Shown: positions 34,079 to 45,737 of the stretch, in pieces | Numbering within the stretch: the stretch's first letter is position 1 | How the letters are laid out: each line of letters opens with the position of its first letter | Assembly (NCBI GenBank): GCA_037176725.1 | Contig: JAZBRS010000023.1 | Coordinates: forward strand, 27,027,001-27,091,000 | Reading direction: 5' to 3' | Source of the DNA: Posidonia oceanica | Lineage: Eukaryota; Streptophyta; Magnoliopsida; Alismatales; Posidoniaceae | DNA: 64,000 nt | Position numbers and translations under genes: made by a program | The notes under the pieces: model-generated | What the model saw: the letters and a program-made list of their open reading frames with translations, nothing else | What the model was told of the DNA's origin: nothing | The model's database searches: none

Positions 34079-37000
34079 ATGATTATTTTATCTTGGAACA
34101 TCAGGAGTCTTGGTAGTAGCCATAAGCGTAGGGAAGTTAGAAACATGGTTAGAAGATTTAAATGTGGCATCTTAATCTTGTGGGAAACTAAAGTGGAACT
34201 TCGATCTCACTCCCTCCTTCGTAATATTGGGGGAGGTAGGCTTTCTCAGTGGGAGATGTTGCTTTCTCATGGGGCCTTGAGGGGTATTTTGATTGACTGG
34301 GATGATAAGTTAGTATCTTTTGTGGATTCTCAAGTTGGCACCTTCTCTCTTTCTATAAAGTTCAAAAACATTTTGGACAAATTTGAATGGTGGCTTACGG
34401 GAGTCTATGGACCATGCATCTCGAATCTTAAGTCTGCCTTCATTAATGAACTCAGACAACTTATCAGTCTAGTGGGGGGTAACTGGATGATTGGTGGGGA
34501 CTTCAACACTACTAGATTTACGCATAAACATTCTAGCAGACCTGGATGTACACCAAGTATGGCAAGGTTCAATGATTTCATTGCCACAGCCGGGCTCATA
34601 GACTTTTCTCCTAATAATTGCATGTACACTTGGTCAAACTTTCGGAATAATGCTATTATGGTCAAGCTTGACCGATTCCTTGTTTCCCCAAGCTGAGAGA
34701 CCCAATATCCTAAATCTATATGCTTTGGAAAGTTTAGAATCACCTCAGACCACATTCCAATCTGTCTCAACTCGGCCCCCCTGGTTGCGGTCCTTTTTCC
34801 TTTAAATTTTACAAATCTTGGTTCCTTCTAGGCGGATTTGAAAATTTTATCAAACACTGCATCTCATCCTTTGTTTCTTCAGCCAATCCCATTGATAGTC
34901 TATCCTAAAAGCTTAAAGAGATCAAAAAATCAATTAAACACTGGATACCTGAACGGTCTAGGATTGGAGTTCTAGACTACAGGAAATAGAGGGCTCTATT
35001 CAAGACATTGACATTCAGGCTGAATCTAACCCCATTTCCCCAGAAATATGGGATAGGAAGCAAGAGCTTAGGAGACAACATCACACTATCCTACTTGAAT
35101 AAGAATTGTATTGGAAGCAGAGGTCTAGAGTGCAATGGCTTAAAGAAGGAGATCTCAACACCACTTTTTTTCATAAGATTGCAAATGGTAGGAAAAGATT
35201 TAATTCCATCTCTTCCCTGCTTATTAATAGTACCCATTCTGATTCTCCTAAGGTTATCCGCAGATCAATAGAACAATACTTCTCATCTCTGTTTAACAAA
35301 CCTAAGTACTCTCTGCTGAACTTTGATTGGGATCACCTTCTTCCCAGGAAAATATCCAATCCATCTATTTTGGAGATGGTTTTTATTAAAGATGAGGTGA
35401 GGAAGAGTGTTTTCTCTCTCCCTGGGGAAAAGTCCCCCAGACCAGATGGTTTTCCACTGTGTTTTTTCCAACAGTTTTTGGAGGACATCAAGGGTGACAT
35501 CCTTCAGATGTTTGATCACCTCTTCAACTCAATAGACTCTTCTGCTCTTAGCAACATTAATCAGACCTTCATTGCTTTGATCCCTAAGAAATCGAATACG
35601 GAAAGGATACAATACTTCAAACCAATTAGTCTACTTAATAGTAGCTATAAGATTTTTTCGAAGAGTTTAGCAATCCGCTTCAGTCCCATCCTAAATTCCA
35701 TCCTTGATGCATCTCAATGTGCATTCCTTTCTGGACGCAGTATAAGTGACTGTTTCTTAGTGGCTCAGGAAACTCTAAATTTCATGCACTCATCCAAGAC
35801 CCCTGGTCTGCTTCTGAAACTTGATTTTGAGAAGGCATTTGACAATGTAAACTGGGATTTCATTATTAGTACTCTCAAAGGTCTTGGTTGTGGGGATAAA
35901 TGAATCTAGTGGATAACTATGTGTATCTCTTCTGTAAAATTTTCTGTATTGGTTAATGGATCTCCTAAGGGTTACTTCAGCTCTTCCAATGGGCTTAGGC
36001 AGGGGGACCCCCTTTCTCCATTGCTTTTTATTGTTGCCACTCATATATTAAATAGGATGCTTGCCCTTGGTTCAGAAAATGGTCTTATTAGTGGTATTCA
36101 GTATCCTCACTCTGGGCCTTCTGTCAGTAATATTTAGTATGCTGATGACATAGTAATCTTTCTTGCTCCTTCTTTTGAAGGGGTTGTGAATCTTAAGAGA
36201 ATCCTGTGCTGCTTTCAGGCATGCTCAGGGTTGAAAATCGATTTTAACAAATCTTCCATTACTAGTATGGGCGTTTCTGATGACTTGCTTCATCAAGTCT
36301 GTGATATTATGGGCTGCACACTACTACCCTAACCTATTAAATACCTGGGTTTACCTTTGCACTTTAAAAAGGCATCTTTCAAAGATTAGGCTCCAGTTAT
36401 AGATAAATTTACTACTAAATTGGATACTTGGAAGGCAAAGTATCTTTCTTTAGGTGGCAGACTCACTTTAGTCAACTCTGTCCTCAATGCCATTCCTACA
36501 TACTATCTTTCAGTGTTGAATTTTTCTGTCAAGGTTGAAAAGGAATTGGACAAAATTAGGCGTCGGTTTTTGTGGAAATCTCAATCGGTCCATCAAAAGG
36601 TTATTGTCTAGCTAAGTGGAAGACCATCTGTACGGATAAAAACTAAGATGGCTGGGGCATCATTAACTTGAGAAATTTCAGTTTAGCCATGAAATGTAAA
36701 TTGCTTTGGCAACTCTTTGTTAATATTCCTAACCTCAAATAGCTAGTCCTTATTAGAAGCAGATACTTTGCTAAATTTCAAACTAGTGCATTGCTCAATG
36801 CCTCGTCTTGTAATTCCTCTCCCTTGTGGCAGGAACTTAAACTGTGCTTACCAATTTTTTGTACGTTTACAAAGTTTAGAGTCAGAAATGGAGAGCAAGC
36901 AATCTTCTAGGAGAATAGATGAGTTGATGGCATAGCTTTAAAATACTCAATGCTGGATCTCTATAAATTGGCTGTAGACAAAAAATTCACTATGGCTAGA

Positions 37001-37876
37001 ATGCTTTCAAAACATAGAAGAAATGAATTGTATTTTTTTATGCCTTTTGATCCCAATGCTCCTAATGCAAACAATGTATTTCTTTAATTACTGGATTTTA
37101 ATTCTATCATGGATGATCTGGTGTTGAGCCCTGAAAATGATTCTATCTCATGGTCTGCATCTTCAAACAACCTCTACTCTGTTAAGTCTTGCTATGGTTT
37201 ATTAAATGATGGTGGGCTCATATCCATTTACGGCTTGGATATCTAGAAATGTATTGCCCCCCTTAAGACGAAAATTTTTGCTTGGTTAGTCACTCATGAC
37301 AAAATTTTATCTAGAGAGAACTTAGCTAAAAAAGGCTAGTTGGGTTCGTTAGTTTGTGTTTTCTGTGGTTGTGCATTGGAATCAACTAGGCATATTTTTC
37401 TGCAGTGCCCAGCAATTGGGGGGGTGTGAGCTTTCTTTTTGCACAACTCATCTTGCTTGAATAATTTGCACATTGGTCAGATTTTTTCCTTGTTCTCTGG
37501 GGTTAAATTCAATTTGAGTAGGCGACATTGGAATATGTTGGTTCTTGCTATAATCTGGTGTTTATGGCTTAATAGGAATTCTATGATTTTTAGAAATCAA
37601 TATAGAAGTTATATTTTGTTGATCTTTCAGATCATATCCTTGCTAACTTCTTGGATAGACTCCCTTCTCTTAGGGCAAGACTCTGAGGTTTTTTCTCACG
37701 CCATTCAACACATGCAACAGGAGTGGGATCAAGCACATGCGTCCCAAGCTGCTCATGAAATTGCATCTTCCATTAGCATTGTTAGTTTGCTCATCCCACC
37801 GTCAAACGCTCCTATTCAGGTCGTCGAGGCTGCTTATGATCCTCTAGCCCCGACTTCCACTGGTTTTGGCAATTAG
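34079..37876 (+). pseudogene. LINE ORF2 remnant (endonuclease-reverse transcriptase)
   Basis: The endonuclease (34079-34693) shows WNIRSLGS, the WETKVE metal-binding region, VYGP and GGDFNTTR. A TGA at 34694-34696 ends the frame and 34697-35105 is shifted. Reverse transcriptase motifs run over 35106-36170: KSPRPDGFP, LIPKKSN, LLKLDFEKAFDNVNWDF, GLRQGDPLSPLLF and the catalytic YADD (36138-36149), the last directly after an in-frame TAG (36135-36137). Stops also interrupt at 35901. The downstream part is broken but includes a zf-RVT-like stretch (about 37230-37430, with HIFLQCPAIGG) and an open C-terminal frame (37439-37876). Such proteins nick target DNA and prime cDNA synthesis there. Confidence 0.82.
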
Positions 37877-38117
37877 CTTATTGCTGGAATTTGATTTTAT
37901 TTTCCTACTCAGACTTGTTTATTTGGTCATACTATTTGCTCTGGCTGAGTATTCGGTCTGTAATACTTTAAATACTTTGGTTTCCTTTCTGCTTGGTTTT
38001 TTCTTGACTTCTTATGGGTTTTGATATCAGGCGCCTTATATATTTTTTAGGGCCTAAATTTCTTACTTGTATTTTGTTGGCTTGGCAGTGGTACTCATAG
38101 CCAAGTTATTATCTAAT

Positions 38118-38122
38118 ATATC
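38118..38122. repeat. Presumed left target duplication (ATATC) of the Tat element
   Basis: The five bases before the LTR start. The partner copy would lie beyond the right edge, so it cannot be confirmed here. Confidence 0.35.
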
Positions 38123-38847
38123 TGTAGTAATCCTGGTGTTCAGATCGTCTATGCACACTGCCAAAAGCTCGCGTGCACCGATCGGAATCAGGCTCACTAT
38201 AAGCGGCTATGTCCGAGGAGGAAGGCTCAACTCGAAAACACTTGAAACAGAGGAGAAAAGATAAGAAAAGAAGAAGATAAGACAATTCAGAGTCGCCACC
38301 GTGTCTATTATCGGGAGACAAGGAAAACTAGGGAAATGCGTGGATTAACACGCAAAACCAAGCAAAAGATGCAATGCAAAGGAAAACAAATGCAAATGAT
38401 ATGACTCATGCCTAGGATAAGGGCAATATGGTCATTGCGGGCCAAAAGACTGGGCAAGGACTCCTGTTACCTGCGGGGAAGGTGTTAGGCACCCCCGACA
38501 TGCCTGAGAATCGGTCTTTCTAGGCTTACGCTCGCATACGCAGGGAAATGCAAGTTTGAATGCCTAAGTGCCAATGAATGCCTGAATGAATGCTCAAAGG
38601 TGTGCTTTAAGTGATGGGATGCAATGCAAGGAAGTAAACGTGCAGTCTAAGCACTCAGCAACGTTGTCTGTGTTCCGAACCGGTCGAGACCTAGCTTGTG
38701 AGAACTCCAAGTAGTAAGCATCACTGTCTTATATGCAAATGCAAGCGGAAAAGCAAAACGACGGTAAAACCAAGCAATGCGGGCGACATGCAAGAGAAAA
38801 CAGCATAAAACACGCAAAATAATGCGAAAAACGGAAGCAGCACGCGA

Positions 38848-38990
38848 AACGGTGTCAAAAGGAAAACGGGCACGCAAAACGATGCCAAAACAAAGCGGAC
38901 ACGCAAAACGGTGCCAAAGACAGAGCGGGCATGCAAAACGGTGCCAAAACGAAGAGGGCACGCAAAACGGTGCCAAAGCAGGCGAAATAA
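38848..38990. repeat. ~29-bp LTR minisatellite, about 5 units
   Basis: Core CACGCAAAACGGTGCCAAA in tandem; counterpart of the 30-bp arrays in the solo LTRs but much shorter. Confidence 0.85.
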
Positions 38991-40243
38991 AACATTGATA
39001 AAGCCATGTGGATGCAGATGCAAAGGGGAAGAGCAAGGGAAGCAAAGGAGAGGTAAACGATGCGAGTGTAAGAACAAGCGTCGCTTAAAGACCACACAAT
39101 GTAGGTGTGAAGACTTACAAAGGGGAAAGGAAGCAAGTGAAGGGATCACCACTGTCTTATGACTGTTTTCCACCAAAGTGTCCCACGATATGTCTCACAC
39201 GCTGCCAAAAGCTCGCGATGCGATCGGATCGTGGAAAAAGGGGAAGAAAGTCGAAATTAGTAGTGAATCTAGGGAAAACACAACACAAGACACTGAGAGT
39301 ACGCGAAAAGAGGAGACAGAGATGATAGATAGGAAGAGGGAGTCCTAATCTACATGCTCGAGGAAACAAAAAGCAAAAACCATGCATGCAATGCAAATGG
39401 TGTGCAAATGTATGCTGTGCAGGGGTTCAGAAGGACTTACCTTGGAAATCTGAAGCCTGATCTGAGAAATGCTTGGTCCATGTAAAAGAGCGCTCCACCG
39501 GGGTCGTCCAAGTAGCTTGGTTGAGAAGATCCGGCGGCCCGATCAGAAGATAAGCTGGCTTCAAGGCAGAGGGGCCAGAACAGGGGAGAAAAGTAGATCT
39601 AAGTGTAAAGGAGGTCTTAGGGGTGTGCAAAACAGGTCCTCTTATGTAAATGGGAGCTAAGTATGCTTAAGTGTGTGCAAAATGCCAAATGCAAAGATGC
39701 ATGGGTGCAAATGCATGCAGGAATGCAAGAAAGGATCTAAGAATGACTTTTCAGAAAACTTAGGAACCTATATGCAAGTTTTGAAAAAGTGGGGGACCTA
39801 AATGCAAGAATTTTGAAAAGTTAGGGACTTATATGCAAGGTTTTTGAAAACTTGGGAGTCTGAGTGCAATTTTACAAAATACAGGGTTTAAAATGCAATT
39901 TTATAAGGTAAAACATGCATTTGAATAAGTTTTGAAATCATGTGGAGGATTAACATGCAATTTTGAAACATGCAGGGGTTGAGATACAATTTTATAAGCA
40001 AAAATGTAGAAAAAATGGGTTCTGTGAGTTAAACAGTGGATCTAAGTGCAATTTTTAAATATGCAGGATTTAAAATACAATTTTATAAGCAAAAATATTC
40101 ATTTAAATGAGTTTTATAAACATGTAGAGGATCTATGTGTAATTTTAAAACATGTAGGGTATAAAATGCAATTTTATAAGAACAAATGCTAAAAAACAGA
40201 TGCTGTGCATGCAAATGGAGGACCTATGTGCAAAAATCAAAAT

Positions 40244-40248
40244 GCATG
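40244..40248. repeat. Target site duplication GCATG (left copy)
   Basis: Identical to 45733-45737 on the other side of the nested solo LTR. Confidence 0.93.
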
Positions 40249-41039
40249 TGTAGTAATCCCAGTGTTCGGATCGTCCATGCACGTTGCCAAAGCTCGCGTG
40301 CACCGATCGGAATCAGGCTCACTATTAGCGGCTATGTCCGAGAAGGAAGACCTAACTCGAAAACATTTAAAAGAGGGGAAAAGGGAAAGAAAAGAAGAAG
40401 ACAAGACAAAATCGGAGTCGCCACCAAGTCTATTAAATCGGAAGACGAGGAAAACCGGGGAAATGCGTGAATAATCACGCAAAACCAAGCAAAAGACGCA
40501 ATGCAAGGCAATGCGAAAGAAATGAGATGCAAATGAATGCAAATGATGTGACTCGTGCCTAGGACAAGGGCAATATGGTCATTGCGGGCCAAGAGAGGGT
40601 AAGGACTCCTGTTACGCGCGGGGAAGGTGTTAGGCACCCCCGACACGCCCGAGAATCGGTCTTTCTAGGCTTACGCTCGCATATGCAGGGAAATGCAGAC
40701 TTTGAATGCCTAAGTGCCAATGAATGCCTGTCTAAATGCTCAAAGGTGTGCTCTAAGTGATGAAAGACAATGCAAGAAAGTAAACGTGCAATCTAAGCGC
40801 TCAGCAACGCTGTCTGTGTTCCGAACCGGGCGAAACCTGGCTCGTGAGAACTCCGGACAGTAAGCATCACTGCCCTATATGCAAATGTGGGCGATAAAAC
40901 AAAACAACGGGGAAAACAGGCAATGCAAGCGACAAGCGAGAGGAAACAGCGTAAAACAGTGCGAGGAACGAAACCAGAATGCGAAAAGATGCGAAAACAA
41001 GGTTGACATGCAAAATGATGCAAGGAACGGAACAAGGAC

Positions 41040-41625
41040 GCAAAACGGCGCAGAAAACGAAAGAAGGGCGCAAAACCGGGCAAGAAAAACAAGGGCACGC
41101 AAGAAGAGACGAGAAAACGAAAGGGCACGCAAAACGGTGCAAGAAAACAAGACTGCACGCAAAACGAGGCGAGGAAACTAAAGGGCACGCAAAACGGTGC
41201 AAGACAAAGAAGCGGCACGCAAAACGGTGCGGGAAAACAAGACTACACGCAAAACGGAGCGAGAAAACTTGAAAGCACGCAAAACGGGGCGAGAAAACTA
41301 AAGGGCACGTAAAACGGTGCAAGACAAAGAAACGGCACGCAAAACGGAGCGAGAAAACAAGACTGCACGCAAAACGAGGCGGAAAAACTAAAGGGCACGC
41401 AAAACGGTGCAAGACAAAGAAGCGGCACGCAAAACGGAGCGAGAAAACTTGAAAGCACGCAAAACGAGGCGAGAAAACTAAAGGGCACGCAAAACGGTGC
41501 GAGACAAAGAAGCGGCACGCAAAACGGTGCGAGAAAACAAGACTACACGCAAAACGAGGCGAGAAAACTAAAGGGCACGCAAAACGGGGCGAGAAAACTA
41601 AAGGCACGCAAAACGATGCAAATGG
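41040..41625. repeat. 30-bp LTR minisatellite, about 19 units
   Basis: Same core (CACGCAAAACGGTGCAAG) and same variable halves as at 2757-3669, but about 11 units fewer. Confidence 0.92.
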
Positions 41626-42784
41626 CATGCAAATGAATGCAGTGCAGAGGTTCAGGAGGACATACCTGGAGATCCGGGAGTCTGATCGGTGATCTGCTTG
41701 GTCCATGCTGAAGAGCGCTTCGCTGCGGTCGCCTGGGCAGCTTACTCGAGGAGATCCAACGGTCGGATTGAAAGATATCGCAGCTTCGGAGCAGAAGGGC
41801 CAGAACAGGAGAGAAGAACAGATCTAAGTGTTCAGGAGGTCCTAGGGGTGTGTTGAAGGTCCTCCCAAGTGAAGGGGAGTTAAAAGTGCCTAGTGTGTGC
41901 AAAGGGAATGCTGAAATGCAAGACTAGATGAGTGCAGGATGCGCGCAAAGCAAGAAAAGACAAGGAAAAGCAATTTGGAAAGAACAAGGATTCGAAAGCA
42001 TTTTTGAAGAAAGAAAGGGGCTAAAATGTAAATTTTCCAGAAAACGGGGGTTCTGGGGAGTCCAGAAATGCAAGTGGAGGGCCTACATGCAATTTTGCAA
42101 GCATAGGAGTTAGAATGCAACTTAGGGGCAAAACAGTCTTTTTACATGGTTTTTGAAAGATGCAAGGACCTATGTGTGATTTTTAAATCATGCAGGGTCT
42201 GAAAATGCAATTTAGTATGGAAAACATGCTCTGGAATCATGGTCTGGGGACTGATATGCAATTTTTAAAAGATGCAGGGTTGAAAATGCAATGTAGTAAG
42301 CTAATATGCATGCAAAAGGGGTACTGTGCATTTAAAATGGACCCATGTGCAAAAATGAAGAAACAGGGGAGTAAATATGCAATGCAGTATGCAAAAATCA
42401 GAAATAAAACCTAAGTTACTACAGTTCAGAGGACTAAGATGCAAAAATGACATAAAACAAGGATCTGGAATGCAATGCAATATGATAAAATGAATGCAAT
42501 TAAATGAACTGATCTACTGCAGGACCTATATGCAATAATCAAAAGCAGAGGGGCTAAATTACAAAACATTATAACTGAAACGCACAGTAGAAGGACTGAA
42601 AAGCAAATACTGAAAAAAGGAAATAAAAACAGCAATTTGGCATAGTATTTAATTAAAAACTAAGTAAAATAAATGACAGAAGGACTAAAATGCAAAAATT
42701 AAAGAACTTAAGCTAAACATGCAATATTTACATCTAAACTATACTAAAGGGAAAAAATAAATGAACAGTGGCTGGTCGACGGCG

Positions 42785-42818
42785 ACGAGCACTGTAGCAG
42801 AACGCCGGCAGTGCTCGT
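42785..42818. other. LTR hairpin with 10-bp perfect stem
   Basis: ACGAGCACTG (42785-42794) pairs exactly with CAGTGCTCGT (42809-42818) over a 14-base loop beginning TAGCAG. Same position in the LTR as the hairpin at 4822-4856; the inner stem (CACTG/CAGTG) is the same, the outer stem differs. Confidence 0.7.
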
Positions 42819-44110
42819 GACCGCCGACAGGGGAGGTTGGGGAGGTGCAGACCGGCGGAGCTTGGTGCTGGCGTCCGTGCGGAGCTCCGAGGACTATCGG
42901 GAAGCCGTTCTGCTGGCTGGAGCGCTGTGAAGGCCGGAGATCGTCGCCGGGGAAGAAGGTCTGACCGGCGAGTCGAAAACGGAGCAGGAGGGCCGGAAGC
43001 TTGCTTCTGAGCGGCGGAAAAGCAGAAGAGGAAGGAGGGAGAGCTGAGGGGGGAAGAGAATACCTTCTCCCGCGTCTGGAGTGTGCTCCCGACCTCGGCA
43101 GTGTCGGAGCTGGCCGGCGATGCTCGACTGGTTGCAGCGGCGATCTCCAGCGGCTCGCGGTGGCTGGGATCCTCTCAAGGTGGTCCTCCGGTGCTCCTCG
43201 GTCAGTCAAGCAGAAGCTTTGCTGCTCGAGTGAGGAACTTAAGTTTTTGGGTCCTCAGATTGCAGCCGGAGGTGGGGGGCTCTGTCTGCTGCTCGTCCGG
43301 TGGAGTGGCAGCTTCCGGTGGACTGCTGGAGGTTCGGTGATGGTGCTTGGAGGGTTAGGTTAGGTCTGTGGAGGCTGTGAGTGAAGTTTGCTGGCGGAAT
43401 GAATTCTGGACAGAACTGGAGCAAAGTGTTTGTAGTGGGGCGTTTCGTCTGTGGATGGGGAGAAGGCTGAAGGCCGGGTGCTTCTGGAAGGTGGTGTCTC
43501 GGCGAGTGTCTGGGAGAAGTTTGGGGAGAGTTAGTGGTTTGAGGTGGAAGGAATTTCAGGAGGGAAGAGAGTTGGGTTCCGGTTGGATTTCAGGCGGATT
43601 CAGGCGTAATGTGGGTTCGTTTCTCTGTAGGAAGGAAGGGAGGAGTGGCAGGTGGCTTGGGTGAGGTTGGGGGGTGAATTCCGGGTTGTTCTGGAGGAGT
43701 TTTGGGTGTTGGTTTGCTGTGGAAAGAAGGGGCGGAAGTCCTGCGTTTTTTGGTGGATTTCTGGGGAAGAAGGGGGTCACTCACTCGCTGGGGATTCACT
43801 CGAATCGGGTCCCTCTCTCTGGGATGTTCTCTCGTCTTTTCTCCTCTCCTTTCCCTCCTGATTCAAGCTCTGATCTCTCCTCCTTTCTGCCATGAAATCT
43901 GATGACTTCCCATTTGGTTTTGCAGGCCTGCGGCAATTGAATGCCGAGGAGGGGTGATGGCAGGAGCACGGACGAAGTTCGGCGCGTGCCCGTCCGGCTC
44001 GAGCAGGAGGTGGCAGACCGCTGCAGTGCTGCAGGCCAGCGGACACTGTAGCAGCTGGCACGCGGGAGAGGGAAGGAGGGAGAAGGCGCTGTAGCTGCGG
44101 GCCGGGCTGG
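42819..44110. other. GC-rich block of the nested solo LTR
   Basis: Homologous to 4857-6300. Open frames here are not supported as genes. Confidence 0.45.
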
Positions 44111-44269
44111 AATTTTGAAAAAAGAAAGAAAGAAAAAAAAAAAGGGAAAACGGGCTGATGAGCCCAGTAAGGAAGAAAGGAAAAGATAAAAAGGAAGAAA
44201 GAAAGAAAGATGGAAAGAAGGAGGGAAATAAAATGGAAAAAATAAGATAAAAATAAACAAAAATATTAG

Positions 44270-45050
44270 ATGAATTGGGTTGTAGGTTAGGTGTTTAATT
44301 GGATTTTTTTAATGACTGTTTTTAGGTTAATTAGTGTGTTTTAGGCTTGATTAGGGTTCTAGGGCTTTGCTTTGTTGTTAATTCATTTTCCACTTGATTA
44401 AGTGTTGGTTAAATCTTTTTAAATTGTTTTTAAAATTGTGTTTTCTTGTTAAGTGTTTTAGGATGTTAATTAGGATTTTTAGGATTTATTTTCATATTAA
44501 TTAGAAAGGGTTTTGGGCTTTTTAGTTCTAGTCTTTTATGTTTTTCTTCCTTAAGTCTTTTGAACTATGTTTTTGATTTTTATTTGTTAATTCTTCTTGA
44601 TGTTTTTTAGTTGGATTTTTCTGGTTTGATTAAGTGTTTTTAAGTCTTTCAACTGTATTTTCTTTTTCTTTTTTTTAATTAAGTTTTATGTTGTTTTTTC
44701 CTTATGTTTATTAGGTTAAGTTTTTTGTCTCCTTTAATTACTTGTTTTAGTGTTTGATTTTTAATTCTTCTCTTTAGGGTTTGTTTTTTAATTCTTTTAG
44801 TGGGGTTTTTATTTTTGGTAGGTTCTGACTTTATTTCAGTTTTTTACTTGATTTTACAGTATTTTCTTTTAGTTTGTTTTGCATTTTTTAGTTTGCATGC
44901 TTGATTTTCTTTTTTAGCTTGATTTAGTTAAGTTTGGGTTTTTAATCATTTGTTTAATGTTTTTTAGTTGCTTTTCTTGGAATTCTGATCTGTTTCTTTT
45001 ATGTTTTGGGGTTTTACAGATTTTTAAGGATTTTTATGGGTTTTTGCAAA
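44270..45050. other. T-rich block of the nested solo LTR
   Basis: Near-identical in order and wording to 6420-7190; probable U3 in minus sense. Confidence 0.5.
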
Positions 45051-45732
45051 AGAGAGAAGAAGGAAAAGGAAAAGAAGAAGAAAAGGGGAAAAAGGAGAAT
45101 AAAAGGGGAAAGAGATAGGTTTGAGGGAAAAGATTTTTTAAAATTCAGGGAAAATGCTAAAAATAGAATAAAAATAGGAATAAGATAGAGAAAGGATGGG
45201 AGTACAAAGGGGGCCCACAGCCAAGCCAGAAAAAGGGCAAGAAGGGGATGAAAAGAGAGACGATAATCAGGAGAGAGAGAGGAGAGAGAAAACGATAATC
45301 CCGGAGAGAGAAAACGATAATTCAAGCAAATGGAAGGCTTAGGAGTCTCGGAAAGGGGCGAAACTTGGCGGGTGCGGGGTCTAGGGTTTCTAGTTTTCGT
45401 CCCAAAGTTTTGGTTTGGTTTTGAGGAAGTTTTGGAGGGGTTTTGAGGTGTAGAAAAAGGGTAGTTTTGCCTAAGTTTCCTAGGGTTTTTGGGAGGGGTC
45501 TGGTTTGAGATTTTGCAGGCTTTTTGGTGGGTTTGCTAAGTCATCAGGGGTGAGTTTTCCTATGGATTTTGGTGGGTTTTCAGGTTCGGGAAAGGGGGGT
45601 AATCCTAGGTCAGGTTTGGGCTTGTTTTGAAGGGAAAGAAGGAGAGGAAGGTGCGGATTTAGGTCTAGATTCTGGTCCAGCAGCCACCGGAGGGTTCCAA
45701 TCGATCCAGCCTGTCAAAATGGGGTGTCAACA

Positions 45733-45737
45733 GCATG
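45733..45737. repeat. Target site duplication GCATG (right copy)
   Basis: Identical to 40244-40248. Confidence 0.93.

Larger units (their letters stand above)
30780..38122 (+). mobile_element. L1-type LINE, heavily mutated
   Basis: About 7.3 kb in the order leader, ORF1 (two CCHC knuckles, DUF4283-like region), ORF2 (APE-type endonuclease, reverse transcriptase, zf-RVT), 3' UTR. The leader (30780-31440) has a repeated phrase around GTGCTC(T/C)GATTCTCAT. The 3' UTR (37877-38122) ends in a Tat LTR, so the LTR inserted at or near the LINE tail. The left border and target duplication were not found. Many stops and frameshifts rule out activity of this copy. Confidence 0.85.
38123..40248 (-). mobile_element. 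Tat 3' LTR, left segment (LTR 3' end in sense)
   Basis: Starts TGTAGTAATCCTGG and shares the conserved end block with the other LTRs, but is clearly more diverged than the two solo LTRs are from each other. It has its own short minisatellite (38848-38990), a partial repeat of the LTR end (39170-39370) and an ATGCAA-rich stretch up to the nested insertion. It resumes at 45733 after the solo LTR. Confidence 0.88.
40249..45732 (-). mobile_element. Nested solo LTR of the Tat-type family, 5,484 bp
   Basis: TGTAGTAATCCC...TGTCAACA on +, flanked by perfect GCATG pentamers, inside the ATGCAA-rich part of another LTR of the family. Apart from a shorter minisatellite it resembles the solo LTR at 1967-7870 closely throughout (for example 44270-45050 against 6420-7190). 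No internal sequence remains. Confidence 0.93.
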
